Positions 53,916 through 64,000 of a stretch of DNA of 64,000 nt are shown here, piece after piece; positions within the stretch are counted from its first letter, which is position 1; every line of letters starts with the position of its first letter. The stretch spans positions 119,316-183,315 of the forward strand of contig CAWFVJ010000022.1 of the NCBI GenBank assembly GCA_963819175.1, read 5' to 3'. The notes under the pieces were generated by a model. The model had not been told where the DNA came from. It worked only from the letters and a program-made list of their open reading frames with translations, and searched no databases. This DNA comes from CAWBRT01 sp963819175 (GTDB lineage: Bacteria; Acidobacteriota; Terriglobia; Terriglobales; Acidobacteriaceae). Position numbers and translations under genes: made by a program.

Positions 53916-54187
53916 TGTCCCCTTTCCTCTGCGCGGCAATACGAGCCCACGGGCAGGTTGGAAAACCAACTGCGTTGAACATCTTTGCCACCCGTAAATT
54001 GCCGACGAATAAGGAGTTGTGGCGATTTCTCCGTCAAAATCGAGCTTGACATGGCGGGCGCGGCCGTTCTTCATCAACGACGATTCAAAATGATCAATAT
54101 TCAGGCCGTTTTTGGGCTCACAAAGATCTTCAACGCAGTTGGTTGGAAAACCTACCCCACGATTGGCGCCCCCCGAAGGGACATTTC
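53916..54187. other. Gap without recognisable gene
   Basis: Contains no known repeat or gene; possible promoter or leader of the CNNM gene. Confidence 0.45.
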
Positions 54188-55503
54188 ATGGATTTCTGGC
54201 TGATTGGGCAGTTGTCAGCAGTGGCCTTGCTGATACTTCTCAACGGCTGCCTGGCGGGGGCGGAAATCGCTTTGATTTCGGCCAATCGCATGCAGCTTGC
54301 GCAACAGGCTGAGGCCGGCGACGGACGGGCCCGGCTGGCCCTCGAACTGGCACAAAGCCCTTCCCGGTTCCTGCCTGCCGTGCAGGTTGCCGTGACGCTT
54401 TTGAACACGCTGGCAGCCGTGATGGGCGGGGTCGCCGTCGTGGAAGTGCTGGCGCCGCGACTGAACGCGTCGGGCTGGGGCATCGTATCGGACATGAGCA
54501 CGGCCAGCGCGGTGCTCGTCGCCGTCGTCGCCTATTCGGTCCTGTCGGTGGCGTTTGGCGAATTGCTTCCCAAGCGACTGGCCGCAGCGCAGTCGGTGGC
54601 GATCGCCCGCACGGTCGCCCGTCCGCTGGATTGGCTGTCGCGGCTCTTGCGTCCTCTCGTCTGGTTTCTCAGAAAGGGAACAGACGGATTGGCCGCGCTG
54701 TGGGGCGTGCGAGCGGCCGACACCCCGGCGACATCATTGCAGGAGATCCGCCATCTCATCGAAATGGGGACGGCTGAAGGAGTCGTCGACCCGGTGGAAC
54801 AGAAGCTGGCATTCGAAGCGCTGCAACTGGGAGACCGCACGGCGCGGCAGATCATGAAACCGCGAGTCGACATCGATGCCGTCGACGTCGAGACCCCGCC
54901 TGAAGAGCTGCTGGGAGTCATCGCGATGGCCGGCTTTTCACGGCTTCCGGTTTATGAGCACGATCTCGACCACATCATCGGGTTCGTGCATTTGAAGGAC
55001 GTGCTCAGGCAGCAGTACCTGGGTTGGAAGCTCGATTTGCGGAAATTGATCCGGCCGGCGCTGACGGTGCCCGATACGATGCGGCTCGACCGATTGCTGG
55101 TGCGGTTCCAGGAACAGCGCAATCAGCTTGCCATTGTGGTCGACGAATTCGGCGCGACGCGCGGATGGTGACGCTTGAAGACGTCCTCGAAGAACTTGTC
55201 GGAGAGCTGTTGACCGACCATCACAAACGGGTCGAACAACAGATCATCCAGCGAGACGCATCGAGCTGGCTGGTCGACGGAACGGTGAGTATTGCCGACC
55301 TGCTGGAACGGCTGGGACGTCAACACCTGCTGGCCGATGCCCCGCGACATGTCAGCTCAGTGGCCGGACTGGTCCTGGAACTTCTGGGCCGCATGCCGGC
55401 CCCTGGCGAGAAAACATCGTGGCACGACCTCGAGCTTAAGGTCGTCGATCTGGATGACCGGCGAATCGATCACGTCGAAGTGACTGTCGCGCCGAAGGCG
55501 TAG
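54188..55503 (+). CDS. CNNM/CorC-type transporter (HlyC-like), frameshift near 55166
   Basis: About 438 aa. The N-terminal CNNM transmembrane domain (helices near residues 5-27, 60-80, 95-120) carries the signature NGCLAGAEIALISANRMQL and FGELLPKRLA. Two CBS domains follow (AFEALQLGDRTARQIMKPRVDIDAV; LPVYEHDLDHIIGFVHLKDVL), and then, after a missing base near 55166, MVTLEDVLEELVGEL and a C-terminal CorC_HlyC domain. This family exports or regulates Mg2+/Co2+ in the inner membrane; older annotation as hemolysin is misleading. I chose the ATG at 54188 because it begins at the usual first helix; an upstream extension exists. The shift restores exactly with one added A. Confidence 0.85.
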
Positions 55504-55513
55504 CCGTTCAATT

Positions 55514-55662
55514 CGCCGCGAGGCATAGCCGAGTGCCATGTCAACTGCCGCTGATTTCGGAAATGGGATTTCGGATTTCGGATTTATTAAGGAGGACGCT
55601 GCGCGTCACTTGTAAATCCGAAATCCGAAATCCGAAATTCCCTGCACTCGGCTGCGCCTCGC
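55514..55662. repeat. Nested inverted repeats in the intergenic region
   Basis: The planctomycete repeat occurs at 55514-55535 (cgccgcgaggc...gagtgcc) and 55642-55668 (cactcggctgcgcctcgcgg). Inside it lies a second inverted repeat: ggatttcggatttcggattta (around 55569) against taaatccgaaatccgaaatcc (around 55615). Bases 55669-55842 contain one more short aaatccgaa-type stretch and no gene. Confidence 0.65.
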
Positions 55663-55842
55663 GGCGAAATGGGGGGCTGCGCCCCCTTCCCACGACACCC
55701 TGCGACGGATATGTTTAAGGGAAGAGTGGATTGCACGGCACAGGGGTGGAAATTGTGGTGCGTTCAACCTGAATCCCAAATCCAAAATCCGAGATCCGAA
55801 ATTGTCAGGGGCGATCTTCGGCATATTGCGAGGAAGAAATCT

Positions 55843-58800
55843 ATGGGGTTGCGCCGACTGATTGTTCTGGCAGTGGTTGGTTCGTCGGCAGGACTGGCGA
55901 TTTGGGCAACTCCCGCCCGGGCCGCGGAACCCTATCTGGAATTCGTCAAGGGGCTGCGCGACCGCGATTACCACGATTACGCGCTGCTGTACCTCGAGCA
56001 GTTGGAAAAGCGGACCGACGTTCCGGCCGACGTCAAAGAGGTTATTCCGTTCGAGAAGGCGATCACGCTGTTGCAGGGGGCCCAGGGGTTGCGCAATCCT
56101 GAGGCACAAACGCGGCAACTCGACCAGGCACGAACTTACTTTGAGCAGTTCTTGAAGGCCAGCCCGAATCACCCGAACGCGGGCGAGGCCAACGCCGAAC
56201 TGGCGAATGTCATCGTAAGCAAAGGAAAGGTCGAGGTGTTGCAATCGCGGTCTCCCGGAAACGTCGCGAAAAAGGGCGACTTTCAAAAACGGGCGCGGGC
56301 CCATTTTGCCGAAGCCCGCAAAGTGCGCCAGGCCGCATACGACCGCTACAAAGAGGCACTCGACAAATACGACCCATTCATCGACAAAAACAAAGACAAA
56401 GTGAAATGGGAGGCGCAGAGCTGGCTCTTCGTAACTTTATCCAGGCGTTGCTCAATCTCGCGGTGCTGACTTACGAAGAAGCGCAGACCTACGACAAGGG
56501 ATCGTCCGAGAACAAAAGGCTGCTCAGCGAAGCCGCAACCTCGTTCGAGAAGATTCACGACCGTTACCGCCAAATGGTCGGGGGGCTCTATGCCCGCATG
56601 TGGGAAGCGAAATGCTTCGAAGAGCAGGACGACATCGTCAAGGCCCTCGGTTTTTACAACGAGCTTCTGGGGCACGGGGACGGCAAATCGGCGCCGGCAC
56701 TCAAGCGGCTGCAAGACATGGTGCGGCACTTTCGCCTGATCTGTCTGAATCATGAAAAGCGAAAAGACTTTCAAGTCGTCATCCAGGAAGCCCAGGAATG
56801 GCTTAAGGAAAACCGCGGAATCGCTAACGGCAGGGTCGGGCTCGGGATTCAATGGGAAATGGTCCGCGCCCTGGAGATGCTCGCCAAGAAAGAAGAAACG
56901 AGTGAAGCCGAACGCAACAAGTACAACCAGCAGGCTCTCGCGGCGGCGCGGGTCATCAATCGCTTTCAAGGCGAATATAAGGATGCCTCGACCGCCATGA
57001 TTCAGAAACTGATGGTCGCTCTCAATCGCGAGCCGGGCGATCCTAAGGATTTCGCCACCGCGTTCGGACAGGCCCAGAGCATGGTGAACGACGTTCAAAA
57101 GAAGGTCACGCAAGTTCGCGAGACCAAGGGGTCTGAGCAAGCCAGGCTTGCGGGCGAATTGCAGCCGCTGCTCAAAGAGACCGCCAGGATTCTCAGCCTC
57201 GGGCTGGCATTGGCAGGCCCCAAAGACGATCTCAAAGATGTCAACCGGGCCAGGTATTTCCTGGCGTATCTGTATCTATACATGCGCGACGAGTCGGGAA
57301 CAGGGCCGTCGAACCGCAGCTACGATGCGGCCGTCGTGGCCGATTTCGTGGCCCGCAAGTCGCTCGTCTCGCAGCCGGAGATGGCGCTCGATGCGGCGTA
57401 CCTGGCGCAGGCCGCCTATATCCGGGCTTATTATGGCGAAAGCGAGCAAAATCGCGCTGCCGAAATCAAGCGGATCATCGAAGTCTGCAATTTCATCACC
57501 ACCAACTGGCCAGCCAGCGATAAGGCCAACGACGCGCGCATGGACCTGGCCCAGGTGTATATCGAGACACAGCAGCCGGCCGAAGCAGCCAAGTGGCTCT
57601 TGCAAGTGCCCGAGTCCGCTCCGCAATTTCTGGCGGCGCAGCTCAAAGCCGGCAATGCCTACTGGTACGCTTACGTTTACGAATTGATACGCCCTGAAGA
57701 CGACGCAAGCCCAAAGAAGAGCTCGACGGGCTGCTCAAGCAATCGCAGGAAATCCTGCAGCGCCATCGCCAAATTCGAGGAACAGCTTCCCGGCGAGATT
57801 GCCCAGGTCGATGAAAGCAAGCTCGGCAGCCTGACTGAGGCGAAGCTCAACTATGCGAACATCCTGAACGGTTCGGGAGACTACAAGGGGGCCTTGGGCA
57901 TGCTCACCGAGGGACGCCTTCCGGTCGTCGCCGCGGTCGCCGCGCCCGGTGGAGACGAGAAGAACCGGCCAAACAAAGGGGGCTTCAAGAGCCGCCAGTT
58001 CGCCGGGTACGTGTACCAGGTCGTGCTGCGTACCTACGTGGGGCTGCAAGACCTCGAGAAAGCGCGGGCCACGATGCGCGAGCTCGAGAAAATCGTGGGG
58101 GCCGGCGGGGGCGGGGCCTCGGTCACGAAGATCTATCTGGAACTGGGTAAAGAGCTCGAAAAGGAAGTTCAGCGTTTGCAATCGGCCCGGGATCCGCGAC
58201 TGGCCGAAGTTCTCAAGTCATTTGAGACGTTTCTCGAAGACATGTTCAATCGCAAGGAAGGGCACGATTTCAGCACGCTGATCTGGGTCGCCGAAACCTA
58301 TCGCTCCCTGGGCGATGGGCTCGAAAAGGGCGATTCCACCAAGGCCGAGAACTATTTCGGCAAGGGGGCCGCCGCGCTGCAATTGCTGCTCGATATGGAA
58401 GCCGTCAAGCCCGGTACGATTCCCGAGGGAGCAGTTCTGGTCGTGCAGCTCAAGCTGGTGACGTGCAAGCGAAGGCAGAAATCGTTCGCCGAAGCCCACC
58501 AGATGATCGTCGGCATTTTGAAGAAAAAGAGCCGGCGCTCGACGTTCAGGAAGAAGCCGCCCGGCTGTTCGAGGACTGGGCCTCACGTGGTGACGATCTC
58601 GATAAATGGGAAGTCGCGATCAAAGGGGCAGCCGCCGAAAAAGGGAAAAACCGCAGACGACAAGAAGGTTTGGGGCTGGGTGGGACTGGCGGAAAAAATC
58701 AGGGGTGCCATGGAGAGCAATCCCACACCCGAATACGAGAAACAATATCTCGACGCCAGTTACAATGCGGCTGACTGCTGGTACAAGTACGCCATCGCCC

Positions 58801-59357
58801 AGTCGACCGATGCCCGCCGCAAGAAGTTGCTCGCCTCGGCCTACAAAAGCATCCGCGGGACGGCCGCCATGATGCCCCAGCTCGGCGGAGGCGAAACCTG
58901 GGCCAGGTTCAACAGCCTGTACCGCAACATCGAACAGGACATGCTCGAATTGGGCATGCCCGAAATGAAGGGAAAAGAAGTCGTCGACCTGGATCGGCGC
59001 GGCATGACGAAAGAGGAGCGAGCCGCCGCGAATAAGGCCGTGCAAGAGTTGGCCGCGGCAAATCCAGGCGCCGGCACTGCCGACGACAGGCCTGCCAAGA
59101 AGAAGAAAAAGAAAAAGGCCGCGGCGGCCAGCGATAAACCGATCGCCAAGGTTGCTGCCGGCGGCCCAGGAACGATCATCGCCATTGTGGCGGCACTGCT
59201 GGCGGTCGCTGGCGGCGCAGCGTACTACGTTCTGGCCCGGCAGAAAAAACGCCAGCGCCGGCGACGGCCGGTCATTATGGACGAGCCTGAAATCTCTTTT
59301 GAATTACCCGACAGTCCTCCGCCCAAAGAAAGAACTGCCAAATCGAAACGGGATTAG
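55843..59357 (+). CDS. Large TPR-type exported protein with C-terminal membrane anchor, frameshifts
   Basis: About 1,170 aa. The ATG at 55843 (site aggaag) starts a signal peptide (IVLAVVGSSAGLAIWA...ARA). Repeated helical hairpins of TPR/Sel1 type follow (YHDYALLYLEQLEK, LDQARTYFEQFLKASPNH). The frame shifts near 56415, and there are compensated shifts at 57705-57760 (alternative frame KPKEELDGLLKQSQEIL) and 58535-58630 (alternative EPALDVQEEAARLFEDWASR). A Lys-rich stretch (KKKKKKKAAA) precedes one membrane helix (GTIIAIVAALLAVAGGAAYYVL) and a short basic tail. It is probably a planctomycete scaffold protein at the cytoplasmic membrane. Four bases separate its stop from the next gene. Confidence 0.75.
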
Positions 59358-59361
59358 CATC

Positions 59362-60432
59362 ATGTCTCACAAACGTCTGGTTGCCACATCGGCACTCATA
59401 TTTGCGGTTGTCGCTGGAACCCCAGCTCGGGCCGCCGAACAGATTACCCGCAAGCGCGATAAGCCTCTTTCGGGCGAGGTCTCGGGGGTCTCGAAGACCG
59501 AAGTGACAATCAAAGGCAAGCCGCCCAAAGAAGATACGATCAAAGTACCTGCCAATGAGATCCAGAGCATTGCCTGGACCGGCGACACGCCCGACGCCGG
59601 CGTGGCCCGCAGCGACGAAAACGCCGGCCGCTACCAGAAAGCCATCGAGGGCTATCAAAAGCGCGGTGCAGTCGGGCAAGGCCACGAACGCTTGGGCGAA
59701 AGCCGATCTGGAATTCGGCATCGCCCGCGCATCGGCGAAGCTGGCCCTGGGTGAGCCGGCAAAAATCGACGACGCGATCAAGAAGCTCGAAGATTTCCGC
59801 AAGAGCCAGTCGGACCATTATCGGTTCTATGACGCGGTCAATTATCTGGGGCAGCTCTACGCCGCCCGGAATGATTTCATCAAAGCCAAGCTTGCGTTCG
59901 ACACGCTCGGCAAGGCGCCTGGAAGGAATATCAGATGGCAGCCAGGATCGCGTCGGGGCGGCTGTTGCTCAAGGAAAACAAGCTCGACGAAGCGGCCGCC
60001 GAATACGAAGCGGTTGTGGCCATGAAGCCGGAAGGACCGGTCGAAGAGTCGCAGCGGCAGGAAGCCATGCTGGGCAAGGCCCGTATCATGATCGCCCAGA
60101 AAAAATATGAGGATGCGCTGAAGCTGCTCGACGAGGTGATCCACAATGCTCCTGGAGACGACTCAAAAGTCAACGCCGAGGCCTTTCTCCGCAAGGGAGA
60201 TTGCCTGCGGGAAATGGGGGACGACAAGGACGCGCTTTTGGCCTACCTGCTTGTCGATGTGATGTTCGCCTCTGAGAAGCCACTGCATGCCGAAGCCCTG
60301 TTTCGCCTGGTGCCGCTCTGGGACAAGGCGGGCAAAAAAGACCGTGCCGAAGACGCCCGCGAACGCCTCAAAAGCGATTACGATTACACCGAATGGGCCA
60401 GAGAGCTCAAAGCTCCGGCCGCGGGCGGATGA
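59362..60432 (+). CDS. Exported TPR-repeat protein, two frameshifts
   Basis: About 357 aa. Signal peptide (MSHKRLVATSALIFAVVAGTPARAAEQ), then a short beta-rich part (SGEVSGVSKTEVTIKGKPPKED). From about residue 90 come TPR helices, in a second frame (WAKADLEFGIARASAKLALGEP, then FYDAVNYLGQLYAARNDFIKAK), back to the first frame near 59930 (LKENKLDEAAAEYEAVVAMKP). Two shifts near 59660 and 59920 restore a normal protein. It starts four bases after the preceding TPR gene and touches the SDR gene, suggesting an operon. Likely a partner of the preceding protein. The function is not known. Confidence 0.72.
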
Positions 60433-60452
60433 AGACAATTCCGAAATCTTCC

Positions 60453-61223
60453 ATGAGTCGACTTGACGGTAAGGTTGCCATCGTTACCGGCGGGGCCGAC
60501 GGCATCGGCAAGGCCACAATTGACCTGTTTGCCGCCGAAGGGTGCGCGGTGGTAATCGCCGACGTCAACGCCGAAAAAGGCCGTGCCGTCGCCCGCGAGA
60601 TCGCCGCACGGGGCGGCCGCGCGCTGTTCGTTGAAACCAACGTCGCCGACGAGGCGAGCATCGTGCGGATGGTGCGCGAGACTGTTAAGACGTTCGCCAA
60701 AATCGACATTCTGGTCAACAACGCCGCGATCTTCGTCCTCAAGGGAATCGATGCGACGGTCGAAGAATGGCGGCAGATTCTCGATGTCAACGTAATCGGC
60801 GCGTCGCTCGTGACCAAACACGTCGTCCCCGAAATCCGCAAGGCCGGCGGCGGCGCGATCGTGAACCTGGGCTCGATTTCGAGTTTCATCGCCCAACCAC
60901 AGTTCGTCACCTACAACGCCACGAAGGCCGCAATCGCCACGATGACCCGCTGCATGGCCCTGGACCTGGCGCCCGACAACATTCGGGTGAATGCCGTCTG
61001 CCCGGGAACTGTCTGGACGCAGATCGTCGAGCGGCTTTCGGGAGAGAAAGGCATGGACCGGAAAGCGGCCGACGCCGACCCCGCCTGGGGCGGCGCCTGC
61101 ATGCTCAAGCGCATCGCCGATACGTCCGAGATCGCCAAGGCCATCCTGTTTCTGGCCTCCGACGACGCCTCGTACGTTACGGCGGCACACCTGATGGTCG
61201 ACGGCGGGTACACCGCAGTGTGA
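60453..61223 (+). CDS. Short-chain dehydrogenase/reductase
   Basis: 256 aa, classical SDR: AIVTGGADGIGKA (NAD(P) site), NNAAIFV, catalytic Ser in NLGSISSF, YNATKAA (Tyr and Lys), and LASDDASYVTAAHLMVDGGY at the end. The ATG at 60453 matches the usual family start. An ATG at 60429 overlaps the stop of the preceding TPR gene (ATGA) and could couple the two. Substrate unknown. The frame is clean. Followed by a long repeat-rich gap. Confidence 0.87.
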   Translation: MSRLDGKVAIVTGGADGIGKATIDLFAAEGCAVVIADVNAEKGRAVAREIAARGGRALFVETNVADEASIVRMVRETVKTFAKIDILVNNAAIFVLKGIDATVEEWRQILDVNVIGASLVTKHVVPEIRKAGGGAIVNLGSISSFIAQPQFVTYNATKAAIATMTRCMALDLAPDNIRVNAVCPGTVWTQIVERLSGEKGMDRKAADADPAWGGACMLKRIADTSEIAKAILFLASDDASYVTAAHLMVDGGYTAV

Positions 61224-61375
61224 TTTGGAGTTCAGGCTTCAGCCTGCGCCGCTTGACCGTCATGGAGCGTGTCGGCGGAGGGATTGCCACGCCCCCCGGT
61301 GGGAATAATTCTGATGAAGGCCGCGCTGGTTATACGGCCTGAGGTCAATTAAACGTTCAACCTGCACAACGCTCC

Positions 61376-61620
61376 CCACCGACCCTGTGTCGGTGGAAGC
61401 AATGACTGGAAGCTAATAATACACGTCGCCGATATCTCCGCCCCCCACCGACCCCGTGTCGGTGGAGCCAATGACTGAAAGCTATGAGCCAAATTCCGCG
61501 GCAATAGCCGTCAGTCGTCCCGGCGTCCGGGACCGACACGGGGTCGGTGGAGACCTACCGTATGATCCGGGTTATCACGAGATAGCATTCAGTCGTGGTC
61601 CCACCGACACAGGGTCGGCG
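61376..61620. repeat. Four hairpins of the caccgaccctgtgtcggtg type
   Basis: Copies at about 61377-61397, 61445-61465, 61528-61550 and 61599-61621, in both orientations. The first two are each followed by caatgactg-aagcta. All are absent from the rest of the window. No gene from 61224 to 61981. Confidence 0.7.
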
Positions 61621-61721
61621 GAGACCGGTCGAAAAACCCCCCATTTCAGGCGGTTTTCGTACTACTATCCGTCGATTTGTTGTCAAGCCGCCGCGCATTT
61701 CAAACTGAGAACGGACGAAGG

Positions 61722-61803
61722 GGACCACGGATAACACGGATGCCACGGATAAAGATAAACGGGCGGCCGTATCCGTGTCATCGGTGTTATCCGTGGTTTT
61801 TTA
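61722..61803. repeat. Inverted repeat with terminator features
   Basis: ccacggataacac (61725-61737) and gtgttatccgtgg (61785-61797) frame a GC-rich core with further gatgcc/ggcatc-like stretches, followed by a run of six T. It could end transcription on the plus strand. Confidence 0.6.
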
Positions 61804-61981
61804 AGTCTTGGTTGCGGCCGAAGGCCGCGCTGGATAACCGCGACTCGCAGGATCGCTGAAAAATTCGGCACGTTCCATCTTTTCCGCGATTCCGCTGGAA
61901 ATTCGGTTCCTGGCGTGAGATTCTGTCGGGATCCGGGACTATTACATACAGGAGACGAGTACATAGCGGAGACAGGCGCCC

Positions 61982-62566
61982 ATGCCGCAACCCGAAACCC
62001 GACCCAGCCTGATTCTGCGGCTGAAAGGGGAGCGGAACGAATTCGCATGGACGGAATTCGTAACGGCCTACGAGCCGTTCCTGCGGCGGCTCATCGAGCG
62101 GCAGGGGATACCCGAGCGACATGTCGCCGACCTGTCGCAGCAAATGCTGCTCGCCATCGCCCGCGGTGTCGAAGGCTGGCGTGACGACGGCAGAACGGCA
62201 TCGTTTCGACGCTGGCTGCACCGCGTGGCCCGCAACGTGGTGATCAAATTCATGCAGCGCGAACGGCGCCGGATTCGCGGTCAGGGAGGGACGGACTTCC
62301 TGGAGATACTCGAGCGGGCTCCGGATGAAACCGACAACGAACGCGTTCGCGAATACGAATACGAACTGGTGCTTTGGGCTGCCGGAGAGGTGCGCGGCGA
62401 ATTCCGTGATACATCGTGGAAGGCATTCTGGGCGACTCACGTGGATGGGCGGTCGGTGGCTGAAATGGCAGCCGAGCTCGGCGTGACGCCCGGAGCGATC
62501 TATATGTCGCGTTGTCGGATCATGGCCCGGATTCGAGCTAAAATCGCGGAAGTCGATACGGATTAG
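61982..62566 (+). CDS. ECF-type RNA polymerase sigma factor
   Basis: 194 aa. Sigma region 2 (FVTAYEPFLRRLIERQGIPERHVADLSQQMLLAIARGVEGW, residues 25-70), a linker, and region 4 with the helix-turn-helix (SVAEMAAELGVTPGAIYMSRCRIMARIRAKI, residues 158-190). No anti-sigma gene is adjacent; instead the next gene, two bases later, encodes a zinc-finger anti-sigma-like segment fused to a protein kinase. This arrangement is known from planctomycete ECF groups linked to Ser/Thr kinases. Confidence 0.87.
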   Translation: MPQPETRPSLILRLKGERNEFAWTEFVTAYEPFLRRLIERQGIPERHVADLSQQMLLAIARGVEGWRDDGRTASFRRWLHRVARNVVIKFMQRERRRIRGQGGTDFLEILERAPDETDNERVREYEYELVLWAAGEVRGEFRDTSWKAFWATHVDGRSVAEMAAELGVTPGAIYMSRCRIMARIRAKIAEVDTD

Positions 62567-62568
62567 CT

Positions 62569-64000
62569 ATGACCCATAAACCACTCGCCTGTGATCGGGA
62601 GCTCCTTCGCCAGTCGCTGGACGACAGGTTGTCCGAGCGGCAGGAGGAACAACTGGCCGGTCATCTGGCGGAGTGTCCAGATTGCCGGCAGGAACTGGAA
62701 CGACTGGCCGGAGGGCAGGAGGACTGGTCGAAGGTCAGCGCTGCGCTGAAACGGGAGGCGGATTCGACTACATCGGCGGCCCAGTGTCGGCTGGAGCGAA
62801 TTCCCGATCAGCACGATGAAGCCGCCGAGTCGGCCACCGACTTCGCTGTCGACTTCCTGGAACCGTCGAGGCGCTGCCGAAGCCCTGGGCCGCCTGGGCG
62901 ACATCGACGTTCTGGCGACAATCGGCCGGGGCGGGATGGGGGTGGTGTTCAAAGGCTTCACCGCGAACTGCAACCGCTTCGTGGCGATCAAGGTGCTCGC
63001 GCCGCAGTTGGCCGGCAGCAGCACGGCGCACAAGCGTTTCCCGCGAAGCCCAGGCCGCCGCCGCCGTGGGCCACGATCAATCGTGATCCATCCACGCCGT
63101 GGAGGAGGGCAAGGCTTCCCTACATCGTCATGCAGTACGTCGCTGGCGTGTCGCTGAGCCGATCGCATCGCCCGCAGCGGCCCGCTTGGACCTGAAGGAG
63201 ATCCTGCGGATCGGCATGCAGACGGCTCCGGGCCTGGCCGCGGCCCATGCCCAGGGACTGGTCCATCGCGACATCAAGCCGGCCAACATCCTTTTGGAGA
63301 ACGGGGTCGAGCGGGTGAAGATCACCGACTTCGGCCTGGCCCGAGCGGTCGATGACGCCAGCCTGACGCGGACGCGGCGTCATCGCCGGCACGCCGCAAT
63401 ACATGTCGCCGGAGCAGGCCCGCGGCGAACCGCTCGATCATCCGCAGCGACCTGTTCAGCCTGGGCAGCGTGCTGTATGCGATGTGTACCGGCCGGCCGC
63501 CGTTCCGGGCGGAAACCAGTTGGCGTCCTCCGCCGCATCACCGACGACACGCCGCGACCGATCCGCGAGATCAACCCCGACATTCCCGAATGGCTGGCGG
63601 CGCGATCGACAAACTTCACGCGAAAAATCCGGCAGACCGTTACCAGTCGTCCGGCGAAGTGGCAGCACTGCTGGAGCAGTGCCTGGCACACGTGCAGCAG
63701 CCGACAGTCACTCTGTTGCCACTGGTACTGCGGCAACGTCCCAATGGGCCGGCAAGTAACCGACAACGGTTGATGCGCTGGTTGGCAGGACAACCGCCGT
63801 CGGCCTTGTGCTCGCGGCCGTCGGTTCCGTGCTCCACAAATGCCGGCAGGACGACGAGCCAGGCGATCGTTCCCGCACGAGTCCAATCGAGGCGGCCGAA
63901 GGTAGGGAAATCGCAGCGAACGTCCGCATTCGCCCTTCACACGCTGGAACGACGGCGTGGCCGAACAGATTACAAAGAATGCAGGTTCAGATGATCGATA
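62569..64000 (+). CDS. Zinc-finger/Ser-Thr protein kinase, many frameshifts, runs past window end
   Basis: The N-terminus has an anti-sigma-type zinc finger (LAGHLAECPDCRQELERLAGG, H-x3-C-x2-C). In the next frame come the kinase start (IDVLATIGRGGMGVVFKGF with the P-loop, then FVAIKVLAPQ with the Lys), the catalytic loop HRDIKPANILLENG and the DFGLARA motif. The activation segment GTPQYMSPEQARGE and the large lobe to NPADRYQS follow. At least five shifts are needed from 62860 on. It begins two bases after the ECF sigma gene, so the two are translationally linked; the kinase likely controls or is controlled with the sigma factor. The C-terminal part, probably with a membrane helix and sensor domain, lies beyond the window. 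Confidence 0.8.

Noticed and set aside
1..64000. Programmed frameshifting
   Set aside because: The shifts occur in unrelated genes, without slippery heptamers or a common downstream structure; sequencing error is simpler.

Overview
The window looks like a metagenomic contig made of two unlike parts. Positions 1 to about 46,200 resemble an acidobacterium (order-level guess: Terriglobia, relatives of Koribacter or Sulfotelmatobacter). The signs are multiheme cytochromes, an ETF/acyl-CoA dehydrogenase locus, RIC repair protein, beta-helix/DUF11 surface protein and, in nearly every gap, short hairpin repeats of a few recurring families. From about 46,400 to the end the gene set resembles a planctomycete (Pirellulales-like): HtrA protease, phosphofructokinase, DUF2079 membrane protein, long TPR proteins, CNNM transporter, and an ECF sigma factor coupled to a zinc-finger/Ser-Thr kinase. 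That part has its own repeat family and none of the first. The taxonomic calls are inference from gene content; no database was searched.

Layout. 1-5.2 kb: two Xer-type tyrosine recombinases (the first cut by the window edge) bracketing a Tat-exported metallo-beta-lactamase-fold hydrolase, an MFS transporter and a membrane protein; the end of the first recombinase gene is duplicated behind the hydrolase gene. 5.5-17.1 kb: SPL-type radical SAM protein, DUF4870 protein, a Crp/Fnr regulator, a ferredoxin with a Cys-rich partner, a LysR regulator, a split chromate transporter, PilZ protein, SDR and GMP synthase. 17.3-26.2 kb: a minus-strand respiratory cluster with about 37 c-type haem sites in three cytochromes, two cytochrome b modules, and two Crp/Fnr genes, one without its DNA-binding domain. 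Similar GTGA-N6-TCAC dyads lie near these genes and near the RIC gene. 26.7-35.7 kb: degenerate receiver protein, acyl-CoA dehydrogenase, ETF:quinone oxidoreductase-like flavoprotein with ferredoxin domain, a kinase-like sensor stub, a thioredoxin-like gene with an in-frame UGA, and ETF beta and alpha. 36-45.7 kb: methyltransferase, RIC, remnants of two exported-protein genes, a large surface protein broken off abruptly, a nucleotide-sugar dehydrogenase, and a damaged tRNA.

The most interesting candidate is the thioredoxin-like gene at 32,939-33,523. A UGA codon sits exactly where the first redox cysteine belongs (U-G-C-C), followed at the right distance by a five-base-pair hairpin with a G-containing loop, as expected for a bacterial selenocysteine insertion element. 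Next are the multiheme electron-transfer cluster with fused and split versions of the same architecture, and the sensor-only Crp/Fnr protein.

Sequence quality limits interpretation. Many conserved genes (guaA, xerC, ferredoxin, phosphofructokinase, HtrA and others) carry single-base frameshifts, far more densely after 46.4 kb. I read most of these as sequencing errors and annotate such genes across the shift.
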